A stretch of 6,380 nucleotides of DNA from an uncultured Bacteroidota bacterium (GCA_937926185.1 CALEYM010000156.1:1-6380), one strand, 5' to 3'; counted from the first letter of the stretch, positions 1-6,303 are shown. The notes: generated by a model not told the origin, from the sequence alone. Program-made: numbers and translations.

Positions 1-80
1 CTAAACCTTTATAAACCCTCTAAACCTTTATAAACCCTCTAAACCTTTATAAACCTTTATAAACCCCTTTCATAAACCCT
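1..80. repeat. Short tandem repeat array, TAAACC-based, 9-10 bp subunit in a 19-bp higher-order unit
   Basis: The hexamer TAAACC occurs eight times, starting at 2, 12, 21, 31, 40, 50, 60 and 73, so the spacing is 10, 9, 10, 9, 10, 10 and 13. Alternating subunits CTAAACCTTT and ATAAACCCT build a 19-bp unit present in two exact copies (1-19 and 20-38) followed by a decayed third (39-58) and degenerate tail. Each CTTTATAAAC junction holds the 8-bp palindrome TTTATAAA (8-15, 27-34, 46-53, 56-63). The array touches the window edge, so it may continue to the left. It is non-coding and lies downstream of the hydrolase gene. It looks like a replication-slippage minisatellite; no function can be assigned from sequence. 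Confidence 0.85.
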
Positions 81-86
81 TTTCTC

Positions 87-107
87 ACGCCGTCTGGCAG
101 ACGGCGT
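87..107 (-). terminator. Perfect 9-bp GC-rich hairpin at the hydrolase stop codon, possible transcription end
   Basis: Arms ACGCCGTCT (87-95) and AGACGGCGT (99-107) are exact reverse complements around a 3-nt loop. The last base of the hydrolase TAA stop forms the first base of the stem in the minus-strand transcript. Position and stem strength fit a transcription terminator or an mRNA 3'-end-stabilising hairpin. However, the minus-strand sequence after the stem is GAGAAAAGGG, with no uridine tract, and there is none on the plus side either, so a standard Rho-independent terminator is not fully supported. Confidence 0.4.
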
Positions 108-1798
108 TACTCAAACGCCACGATCTTCGTCACAAATCCTTCCTTGAAACTCACCTTGAAGATATAGTGCCCTGCCGGCAACCTGTTATTCGGCCGGAAG
201 ATATATGTTTCGCTATTCACATTTTGCACGTTGGCTACCTGGCGGCCGGTTTTATCGATCACCTGCACGGTCAGGATGGTTTTACCGGTTTCTGCCTGAA
301 GCGTCACCTGTTCGGTAGCCGGATTGGGCGAGGCGGTCAGTTGAATATTCCTGGCGATGGGTTCTTTGCCGGACAATACCTTGTCGACACAGCCTTGCAG
401 GCCCAGCGCAAAACAGGCGCGCGGCGCGTAGAATCGCATGATGGTGTCGATATAAGAAATGGCTGTAGTTTTATTCGTGTTGCAGTCGAAGCCGGCAGTA
501 ACACCGGGAATCGGTGGCAGCCCGGGGAACGCACTCCATTCCCAGGGTGCGCTGGAAATCGGCAATTGCGGGTCTTCCGGATCAGGAGGCATTACTAAAG
601 GATACAAGCCGGCACGCGGCTCTTGCAAACCGGCAGGACTGTTGGCAAATGCCTGCAACTGGTTGGCTTGTAAATCCAGGTAATTGTCATTGGCGTCGAT
701 TAACGCGTTCTGATGGCCCGCGGCCTCCATCAGCCCCTGCACGAGATAACTACCCTGCACTTCCACTACTGTCAGCGGCGGATCTTGGCCCGGTACGCTC
801 AACACGGCAGAGGTATAAGGTGCGAACGGGTCGTTAGGCACCTGGAAGGAGATCAGCGCCGGTTGCGGGTTTTGCAGCGCATTGTCGATCCATGCCGAAT
901 CGCCCAAAGCGCCGCCGAGGTTTACCGCCAGGTTAAAATCGGAGGGATAGCCCGGCCAGTTCGGGTAGCACAAGGTATCCAGTTTAATGAGGACACAGCC
1001 ATTCATCGGATCGGTTATGGGCGATACGCCCACCGAGGTGCCGTCGATGTTGCCATTCACCTGTTCGATAACCATTGGAATGATCTGGTCGGGCGCGCAG
1101 GGGTTTTGGGTAACGGTACGCGGGTTCCAGACGAATTTGCCGTTCGTAGCCGTTGGGATTTTGGCATAGGCATCCAGCAAGGCGGTATTCAGGGAAACAT
1201 ACCCGCCGGTACCCTGCCCGAACAATACGATCTTTGCGGGGTCGATACCGTACGTGTTCCCGCCTACGTCCGCATTCCGGCGGAAAAAACGGATGGCCGT
1301 AGAGGCGTCCTGAACGCCGCGGTAGGCAGCATTGATCAGCGTATAACGCCGGATCTCGGGTATTTGCGAAGTGGGCAACCAGCCCTGACGGTAAGTGCAG
1401 GAAGCAGCCACATAACCCATCTGGGCCAGGCGGGTGCAAATTTCCACGGCTGCCGAGTCGTTGCGTTCGCCGCCGCATGAACCGTTGAACCCGGGTTGTG
1501 CCGGGTTGGACGGATTGAAGAACGGCAAAAAGTTGCCCGTATGGAAATACAAAACCAAGGGCCGGTTGGTTTCCGTGTCGCTGGCCGGACGGTACACATC
1601 CATCAACAGTTGTTGCGGAACAGCCTCGCCAAAAACGGATTGATACAGGATAGTTGCGTTCACGCCGAACACGACATTTTTCTGCACCTGAATTTCATTC
1701 CGGGCAAATACCGGTTCCAGGTAGCGGGTTTGGGCAGATATCTGATCCAGGATAAAATATCCCGACATCAGTAACAGAAAGAGCGTAAGTTTCTTCAT
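107..1798 (-). CDS. T9SS-exported alpha/beta-hydrolase-fold (carboxylesterase-like) protein lacking the nucleophile serine
   Basis: The 563-residue product starts with a signal peptide (about 1-22, MKKL then a hydrophobic core, likely cut after ISA). An alpha/beta-hydrolase region of carboxylesterase type follows (about 35-460): strand and oxyanion segment LVLYFHTGNF at 81-90 where HGGG is usual, AAYRGVQDASTAIRFFR at 157-173, YGIDPAKIVLFGQGTGGY at 183-200, NLGGALGD at 293-300 and the acid-strand segment NDPFAPY at 322-328 with D323. The elbow normally reads G-x-S-x-G; here residue 196 is Gly (codon GGT at 1211-1213). The only histidines are H86, H362 and H544, so the triad looks incomplete. 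Nine cysteines suit an extracellular protein. Residues about 484-563 are a T9SS type A sorting domain (SPNP at 490-493, LPAGHY at 540-545, ending KIVAFE), so the protein should cross the outer membrane and be surface-attached or released. The ATG at 1796-1798 has a weak AAGG eight bases upstream. The gene begins 50 bp after the TonB receptor and is probably co-transcribed with it. Fold and export are well supported; enzymatic activity is doubtful and the ligand unknown. Confidence 0.9.
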   Translation of the reverse strand: MKKLTLFLLLMSGYFILDQISAQTRYLEPVFARNEIQVQKNVVFGVNATILYQSVFGEAVPQQLLMDVYRPASDTETNRPLVLYFHTGNFLPFFNPSNPAQPGFNGSCGGERNDSAAVEICTRLAQMGYVAASCTYRQGWLPTSQIPEIRRYTLINAAYRGVQDASTAIRFFRRNADVGGNTYGIDPAKIVLFGQGTGGYVSLNTALLDAYAKIPTATNGKFVWNPRTVTQNPCAPDQIIPMVIEQVNGNIDGTSVGVSPITDPMNGCVLIKLDTLCYPNWPGYPSDFNLAVNLGGALGDSAWIDNALQNPQPALISFQVPNDPFAPYTSAVLSVPGQDPPLTVVEVQGSYLVQGLMEAAGHQNALIDANDNYLDLQANQLQAFANSPAGLQEPRAGLYPLVMPPDPEDPQLPISSAPWEWSAFPGLPPIPGVTAGFDCNTNKTTAISYIDTIMRFYAPRACFALGLQGCVDKVLSGKEPIARNIQLTASPNPATEQVTLQAETGKTILTVQVIDKTGRQVANVQNVNSETYIFRPNNRLPAGHYIFKVSFKEGFVTKIVAFE

Positions 1799-1848
1799 GG
1801 TTGTTGCCTTTTTTGTTTATAAGTAAATATTAATTGATTGCTAAATCA
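1799..1848 (-). promoter_or_regulatory. Short AT-rich receptor-hydrolase spacer with weak ribosome binding site
   Basis: The 50 bp between the receptor stop and hydrolase start contain no terminator-like hairpin and no TAnnTTTG promoter box on the minus strand, which argues for read-through from the receptor gene. AAAAAAGG (1807-1814 on the complement) ends eight bases before the hydrolase ATG and is the only Shine-Dalgarno-like element, a partial one. Confidence 0.4.
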
Positions 1849-4773
1849 TCAGCGGCGCTCAAAGTTGTGCACGGCGCTAATGTAGGCCATACGTCCGATA
1901 CGCGGACCGCCGTAAGTTTGAAAATTGCGATTATTAAAGGCTTCTTTGAGTCGGGATCTTCCTTCCGGCGCTTCCTCAAACAACGGTTTGATGCCAAAGA
2001 GGTTGGCTACGCCGATTTTAAAAGTAGTATGTATCCGGTCGAAGGTAACGTTCCATTGGGCATCTACCATATCGTAAGTCGGAATAAAACCGGTAAATTG
2101 CGGGCTGCCTTCGAACAGGAAACCCTGAATCCATTTGTAATTCAGGCTGAACCCGGTTCTTTTCAGACCCAGGAAAGGCACGTCGCGGCCAGAAATACCG
2201 ATATTGAATTTGTGTTCCGGCGTATTGAAAGCCGGAATGATCGGGTCTTCTACATCCAATTTGTTCAATTTGTTCCAGCTGTAGTTGCCACTGAATTGGT
2301 AATACGTGCCGAAATAAATATTCATGCCGAGCGCAAAGCCCTGTGTGGTTACCTGGTTGGTTGAGTTGGCGGCCACGCGGTAGGCTCTGATCCGCGTCAC
2401 GTCGAGTACGCCGGCCGATACCGGGGCCACCAAACCGATGTTATAGCCGATAAAATCGTTGTAAAAGTTGTAATAATAACCGGCGTCGAGGTACAGCCGG
2501 TTCCACAAGGTAGTACGGTAGCCCACTTCGAAGGTGCGCACTTTTTCCGGCCGGATGGGCGCCACGTCCACATCGTCGAACAGGTTGTAGTTGCCCGTAT
2601 TGACGCCGGCGAGAAAGGAATCCACCGACACCAGGTCGTTGAATCCGTTCAGGTTGCCCACGAGTGTAGCCGGCCCCACGTTCAAAAACAGGTATTGGTC
2701 TGTAAGCGTCGGATTCCGGATAGCCGAGCTGAAGGACACCCGCAGGTAATTTTTCTGGTCGGGCGCATACACGGCGCTAAGGGCCGGCGTGAACAGATAG
2801 TCGAAGTTCTGGTTTTTGTCCATGCGAATGGTGCCGGACAATATGAACTGGTCGTTGATGATCTTCTTTTCCACGCCGGTATACAGGCCGAACTCCCAGT
2901 TGGTGATGCGTTTGTACGAAGAGTCTACCGCTACCCCACCCTCGTAGCGCCGCGTGAGGGTGTCAGAAAAGATAGTGCCTTCCGAATTGGGCCGGTAAAA
3001 ACGCGCGTTTCCGCCCACCACCCAATGACTGAGCCATTTGGGCGTGAACCTGTATTCGCCGTGCACGTGATACAGGGCCGATTTGTCGAAAAAGCGGGTG
3101 CCGCCGGCCTCGCCCGATTTAGTAGAGGTGATCCGGCTGAAAGCCTCGGTAAATTCGGGGGAGCCCGGGAAAAAGTGTCCTTTAAAAAACTGGCTGGAAA
3201 AGGTATCGGCATACGTGTTGGCATTGTTGTGCCATCCCACCAGGGTGTTGTAATTATTGTCGAACCACATCTGGGCCTCTACCGTGTCGAAGCTGGAGGT
3301 AAACGTCATGGTAACGGGGTCGTACGTGGTGGTCAGGGTGGGATAACCGGTTTGACGCATTTGGGCGTCGTAGTTGCCGATGTTGAGCCAGTATTGCGAA
3401 TAATCGCCCAGCCACTGGCCGTTCGATTTGGAAGCCGTTTGCAGTTTTTGCGCCGTATAATAGGGGTCGAAGGAATTGCCGGCGTCTTCGTTGGTGGCGT
3501 AGGCGCGGATGAAATATTTGTCTTTTTTCCGGAACTCGATGCGGTTTTGGAAAAACAAAATGTCGCGCAGGCTGAAGCGGTTGTCGCCCTGGTACACCGT
3601 GGTGCCGCTGCCGAAGCTGGAAGCGATGATCAGTTCGGGCGATTCAAATTCCTCGGAGGGTTTCAGCCGGAAATGCAGGGCCGCGCTGGCCTTGGTGTTG
3701 CGGGTATCGTAGTCCACCAGGTCCACTTCGCGGTAGCCGGTGCGGTGCAATACGCCCAGCCCCACGCGGTCCGACCAGGGGGCTTCCCGCGAGTAGTCGA
3801 AGCCCGCCCGGTATTCGTCGCCGTAGATATTCACGGCGTCGTATCCGCCGGGGTTGCGGGTATCGCTGACGGTTTCGTACACGGGGTCGTAATTATCGGC
3901 CACCCAATCGTAGGCGCGCAGGTGGAAGAAATTGAGTTTATAGGCAAAAAAGTCGCTGCCGGCTTTATTTTTAAACGCATCGGCCCAGCGGATGGCGCCT
4001 TCGAACAGGTCGCGTTCGCCGCCTTTAAGCGATACGGCAAGGCCTTTCTGGATAAACGGGTCTTTGGTTTTCATGCTGATGACGCCGTTGAAAGCATTGG
4101 GGCCGTAAAACGGCCCGCTGGCGCCGGCCACCAGTTCGACGCCCATCACGTCGAGTTCGGAAGCGCCCAGGAAATTGCCGAGCGAAAAATTCAGGCCCGG
4201 CGCCTGGTTATCCACCCCATCGATGATCTGCAGGGAGCGCACGGGGCTGGTGGAGTTGAATCCGCGGGTATTGACGATGGTAAAACCGAGGGAAGCGGTA
4301 GTCAGGTCCACACCTTTCAGATTGCCCAGGCCATTGTAAAAACTGATGGCCGGCGTTTCCTTGATGGCGATGGCATCGAGGTTTTCCACGGTGAGCGGAC
4401 CGGCTTTTTGTTTTTCGTCGATCCGCTGACCGCGGACAACCGTTTCTTCAATGATAATGGCGTTGGGCTCCAGGCGGATATTCAGCCGGGCGCCGGCCTC
4501 CGTCACATCGACTTCCTGTGTGGAATAGCCGGTGTACGACACCCGGAGTTTGACGGGTAAAGCGGGCGCCGAAAGTAAAAACTCTCCCTCGTAATTAGTG
4601 ATCGTGCCGCCCTCCAAACCGACCAGGGCAATCGCCGCCCCGATCAGGTCCTCCCCGGATTCCGCGTCCTGTACCTTTCCGCGCAGGCTGATCTGGGCTT
4701 GCGCGAACGCGCCGTTCAGGAGTATACACAACAAACTGAAAATCAAAATTTTGTTGAAACGCTTCATACGCAT
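1849..4773 (-). CDS. TonB-dependent outer-membrane receptor with CarboxypepD_reg-like N-terminal domain
   Basis: The 974-residue product is an energy-dependent importer of the outer membrane. In order it shows: a signal peptide (1 to about 24-26, KRFNK then a hydrophobic core ending AFAQA); a CarboxypepD_reg-like beta-sandwich (about 28-103, LRGKVQDAESGEDLIGAAI, then the usual YTGYSTQEV); a TonB-box-like segment IEETVVRG (108-115); a plug domain (about 120-240) with VNTRGFN (167-173), LQIIDGVDN (181-189), VELVAGASGPFYGPNAFNGV (212-231) and MKTKDP; and a long beta-barrel (about 241-974), with typical late strands such as FKIGVANLFG and YGGPRIGR before the terminal HNFERR. Length is normal for Bacteroidota receptors. 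It is not a SusC: no SusD gene is adjacent and the SusC signature segment is absent. The substrate (siderophore, cobalamin, oligomer or peptide) cannot be told from sequence. The first ATG (4771-4773) is used; a second at 4765-4767 is equally compatible with the signal peptide, and neither has a clear Shine-Dalgarno. A hydrolase-like surface protein follows 50 bp downstream and a response regulator lies 107 bp upstream, suggesting a regulated surface capture and uptake unit. Confidence 0.95.
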   Translation of the reverse strand: MRMKRFNKILIFSLLCILLNGAFAQAQISLRGKVQDAESGEDLIGAAIALVGLEGGTITNYEGEFLLSAPALPVKLRVSYTGYSTQEVDVTEAGARLNIRLEPNAIIIEETVVRGQRIDEKQKAGPLTVENLDAIAIKETPAISFYNGLGNLKGVDLTTASLGFTIVNTRGFNSTSPVRSLQIIDGVDNQAPGLNFSLGNFLGASELDVMGVELVAGASGPFYGPNAFNGVISMKTKDPFIQKGLAVSLKGGERDLFEGAIRWADAFKNKAGSDFFAYKLNFFHLRAYDWVADNYDPVYETVSDTRNPGGYDAVNIYGDEYRAGFDYSREAPWSDRVGLGVLHRTGYREVDLVDYDTRNTKASAALHFRLKPSEEFESPELIIASSFGSGTTVYQGDNRFSLRDILFFQNRIEFRKKDKYFIRAYATNEDAGNSFDPYYTAQKLQTASKSNGQWLGDYSQYWLNIGNYDAQMRQTGYPTLTTTYDPVTMTFTSSFDTVEAQMWFDNNYNTLVGWHNNANTYADTFSSQFFKGHFFPGSPEFTEAFSRITSTKSGEAGGTRFFDKSALYHVHGEYRFTPKWLSHWVVGGNARFYRPNSEGTIFSDTLTRRYEGGVAVDSSYKRITNWEFGLYTGVEKKIINDQFILSGTIRMDKNQNFDYLFTPALSAVYAPDQKNYLRVSFSSAIRNPTLTDQYLFLNVGPATLVGNLNGFNDLVSVDSFLAGVNTGNYNLFDDVDVAPIRPEKVRTFEVGYRTTLWNRLYLDAGYYYNFYNDFIGYNIGLVAPVSAGVLDVTRIRAYRVAANSTNQVTTQGFALGMNIYFGTYYQFSGNYSWNKLNKLDVEDPIIPAFNTPEHKFNIGISGRDVPFLGLKRTGFSLNYKWIQGFLFEGSPQFTGFIPTYDMVDAQWNVTFDRIHTTFKIGVANLFGIKPLFEEAPEGRSRLKEAFNNRNFQTYGGPRIGRMAYISAVHNFERR

Positions 4774-4837
4774 GACTGGTTAAATTTCAGAAAGAACTTC
4801 TTAAAACAGCGCGTTTTTTAAAACCCTGTTTGCTTTG

Positions 4838-4866
4838 CAAAAGAAGCAAGAAAATTTGATTCCAAA
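4838..4866 (-). promoter_or_regulatory. Possible weak Bacteroidota promoter for the receptor gene
   Basis: On the minus strand TTTG (complement of 4863-4866) is followed after 17 bp by TTCTTTTG (complement of 4838-4845), one mismatch from the TAnnTTTG -7 consensus of Bacteroidota. It would start transcription about 60 bp before the receptor ATG. Spacing is slightly short and the -7 box imperfect, and the -33 element sits inside an inverted repeat, so the call is tentative. Confidence 0.25.
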
Positions 4867-4871
4867 TCAAA
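4855..4871. promoter_or_regulatory. Perfect 7-bp inverted repeat between response regulator and receptor genes
   Basis: TTTGATT (4855-4861) and AATCAAA (4865-4871) are exact reverse complements around CCA. Read on the minus strand, the stem begins 9 bases after the response-regulator stop and is followed by TTTTCTT, so it could be a weak, AT-rich intrinsic terminator. Equally it could be an operator for the receptor gene, since it overlaps the candidate -33 element. The low GC of the stem makes a strong terminator unlikely. Confidence 0.45.
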
Positions 4872-4880
4872 AATAGAAGC

Positions 4881-5558
4881 CTACCCCTCCCGCAACACAT
4901 ACCCTTGCCCAAAAATGGTATGGATCAATTTATTTTCGAAGCCTTTTTCCACCTTGTTGCGCAGATAATTAACATATACTTCGACGACGTTGGTGCCGGT
5001 GTCAAAATCGACGTCCCAGACTTTTTCCGACAGTTCGGTTTTGGACAACACCTTTTCCGGGTGACGAAGAAAGTATTCCAGCAAAGCGAACTCACGGGGG
5101 GTCAGATTGATGGTTTTTCCGGCGCGGCGTACAGTTTTGGCGTCCGTATCCAATTCCAGATCGGCATACCTCAGGGTACTGTCCACGGCAAGCGTACTGC
5201 CCGGCCGCCGGGAAAGCGCCTTGATCCGGGCGACAAACTCCCGGAAATCGAAGGGTTTGCCCAGGTAATCGTCGGCGCCCGCGTCCAGGCCGGCTACTTT
5301 ATCGTCGGTTTCGCCCAATGCGGACAACAACAGGATAGGCGTCGTGAGACCCGCCCGGCGCAGGCCCCGGCACAAGTCGAGGCCGTTAACGCCCGGCAGA
5401 ATAATGTCCGACACGATCACGTCGTACACATTTTGTTCTGCCAGGCGTTTGCCGGTCGTACCGTCGTAGGCGAAATCCACCGACCACATCATTTCTTCCA
5501 GACCTTGCCGGAGCGATTGCAGGGTTTTCACCTCGTCCTCGATGAGTAATATGTGCAT
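4881..5558 (-). CDS. OmpR/PhoB-family two-component response regulator
   Basis: The 225-residue protein is a cytoplasmic transcription factor controlled by phosphorylation. The receiver domain (about 1-118) has every key residue: acidic pocket E7 and D8 (LLIEDE), phosphoacceptor D51 (VSDIILPG), the switch residue S79 (LLLSAL), Y98 and lysine K101 (DDYLGKPF). A winged-helix DNA-binding domain follows (about 127-223), with NLTPREFALLEYFLRHP (151-167), the recognition-helix region TNVVEVYVNYLRNKVE (189-204) and the beta-hairpin wing IFGQGYVLR (215-223). Overall it resembles the CusR/CopR-like group common in Bacteroidota. Length is standard and nothing is missing. The ATG at 5556-5558 gives a native receiver N-terminus (MHILLIEDE); no Shine-Dalgarno is visible. 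A histidine kinase gene usually follows such a gene directly, but here the next gene is the TonB receptor, so the cognate kinase lies elsewhere or beyond the window. The receptor gene 107 bp downstream is a plausible target or co-transcribed partner; this is inference. Confidence 0.96.
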   Translation of the reverse strand: MHILLIEDEVKTLQSLRQGLEEMMWSVDFAYDGTTGKRLAEQNVYDVIVSDIILPGVNGLDLCRGLRRAGLTTPILLLSALGETDDKVAGLDAGADDYLGKPFDFREFVARIKALSRRPGSTLAVDSTLRYADLELDTDAKTVRRAGKTINLTPREFALLEYFLRHPEKVLSKTELSEKVWDVDFDTGTNVVEVYVNYLRNKVEKGFENKLIHTIFGQGYVLREG

Positions 5559-5559
5559 G

Positions 5560-5625
5560 TTAATACTACTTTGTCACTATAGAAAAAAGTGGAATTCAAC
5601 CTTCAATGTAGTAAAGCAGTATTAA
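5560..5625 (-). promoter_or_regulatory. Interrupted inverted repeat in the response-regulator leader
   Basis: The arms TTAATACTACTTTG (5560-5573) and TAAAGCAGTATTAA (5612-5625) are complementary at 12 of 14 positions across a 38-bp spacer. In a minus-strand transcript one mismatch becomes a G-U pair, giving a nearly continuous 13-bp stem that ends two bases before the response-regulator ATG. It may be an mRNA structure affecting translation start, a pair of binding sites for a dimeric regulator (including autoregulation), or a weak barrier to read-through from the upstream gene. No good TAnnTTTG promoter was found in this 84-bp gap; TACATTG (complement of 5604-5610) is one base short of that pattern. 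Confidence 0.5.
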
Positions 5626-5642
5626 ATGAAGGTCATTAGGCG

Positions 5643-6239
5643 TCATTTCATTTTCTTCTTCATCAACTGGCCCAATTCCTTGCCGGCCTTGGCATAAGCT
5701 TCCTCGATGCGTTCGCCCGTGTCGAAATCGTAGCCGCTGACGTCGCGTCCCGGCATTTTGTTCAGGGTAAATTCGGCCACCACTTTGTCGCGGTTTTTCG
5801 TCTCTACAATTTTAGCCGTGGCGTTGATGTAGGCATTGCTGCGCCAAACGCCCACGTTGAAACCGGGCTCCGTAAAGTGGGTATTGACTACCAAAGTATA
5901 TTCCGCGTCTGGGTAAGCGCCTGGATTCAGGTCAGCGTGTTTGCCGAGCAGATTGTTGAAGGCCGGTTCGAAACGGTTTTTCCGGTCGGCTACCCAGGAT
6001 TCGGCCCAGCGGTCGCCGCGACCGGCTTCTTTTTCGTTGTACTCTTTTTTCTTCTTGTTGACGTATTCTTCTTCGGCTTTGAATTTACCGACGCCCATGT
6101 TGTCGTAGGTAAATTCGGTGTTGATCTTGCTGCCGGGCTTGATGGCGTCCAGTTTGCCGTCCACCATTTTTACCTGGGCGCTGGCAAATCCGGCGCAGAG
6201 CAGGAATAGGAATGAAAGAATCAGGGAAAGTGTTCTCAT
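5643..6239 (-). CDS. Secreted or periplasmic protein of unknown function, 198 residues
   Basis: I do not recognise a named family. The protein begins with a clear signal peptide (MRTLSLILSFLFLLCAGFAS, probably cut after A21 before QVK). The cysteine at 15 is preceded by LL, not a proper lipobox, so it is unlikely to be a lipoprotein. After a short N-terminal stretch (KMVDGKLDAIKPGSKINTEF) comes a strongly charged, probably helical segment (51-88, with KKKK at 62-65). A beta-rich region follows (113-160: EYTLVVNTHFTEPGFNVG, NAYINATAKIVET, DKVVAEFTLN), then PGRDVSGYDFDTGERIEEAY (163-182) and a basic amphipathic C-terminal helix ending MKKKMK. The reading frame stays open 32 codons further upstream (to 6335), but the signal peptide starts only at the ATG at 6237-6239, and a good promoter lies within that extension, so the shorter start is chosen. 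It is first in the same-strand row and is separated from the response regulator by 84 bp. A role linked to the regulator or receptor is possible but unsupported. Confidence 0.88.
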   Translation of the reverse strand: MRTLSLILSFLFLLCAGFASAQVKMVDGKLDAIKPGSKINTEFTYDNMGVGKFKAEEEYVNKKKKEYNEKEAGRGDRWAESWVADRKNRFEPAFNNLLGKHADLNPGAYPDAEYTLVVNTHFTEPGFNVGVWRSNAYINATAKIVETKNRDKVVAEFTLNKMPGRDVSGYDFDTGERIEEAYAKAGKELGQLMKKKMK

Positions 6240-6250
6240 GATGTTGAAAA

Positions 6251-6262
6251 TTAACCGGTTAA
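6251..6262. promoter_or_regulatory. Perfect 12-bp palindrome TTAACCGGTTAA in the leader of the secreted-protein gene
   Basis: The palindrome lies 11 bases upstream of the ATG of the 198-residue protein, in its predicted 5' untranslated region. Its core plus flank AACCGGTTAAT recurs at 6335-6345, upstream of the promoter. A repeated palindrome on both sides of a promoter is typical of sites for a dimeric DNA-binding regulator. Confidence 0.5.
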
Positions 6263-6293
6263 TGAAAAAAATATGTCTTGCCTTAAACGGCAA

Positions 6294-6303
6294 TGGCCGG
6301 CCA
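6294..6303. promoter_or_regulatory. Perfect 10-bp palindrome TGGCCGGCCA at the predicted transcription start
   Basis: The palindrome overlaps the last two bases of the TACATTTG -7 box (as read on the minus strand) and covers the expected start site. Like its neighbours at 6251-6262 and 6335-6342 it is centred on CCGG. A protein bound here would be placed to block transcription; this is inference. Confidence 0.35.

Noticed and set aside
1..80. CRISPR array
   Set aside because: Units are 9-19 bp, contiguous and without unique spacers, so this is a tandem repeat.
713..1480. A 255-codon open frame on the plus strand, antisense to the hydrolase-like gene
   Set aside because: It is covered by a gene with signal peptide, fold motifs and sorting domain on the minus strand; the translation is rich in R and G and shows no domain.
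2695..4560. A 621-codon open frame on the plus strand, antisense to the TonB receptor
   Set aside because: The opposite strand encodes an unmistakable full-length receptor. The plus-strand translation is repetitive in V, G, A and F with no recognisable domain or signal, as expected from mirrored codon bias in GC-rich DNA.
1849..4773. SusC-type polysaccharide-utilisation receptor
   Set aside because: No SusD partner is adjacent and the typical SusC segment after the carboxypeptidase-like domain is absent; a generic TonB-dependent receptor is the safer call.
4905..5549. A 214-codon plus-strand frame opposite the response regulator
   Set aside because: The minus strand has a complete, residue-perfect OmpR-type regulator over the same interval; the antisense frame has no recognisable features.
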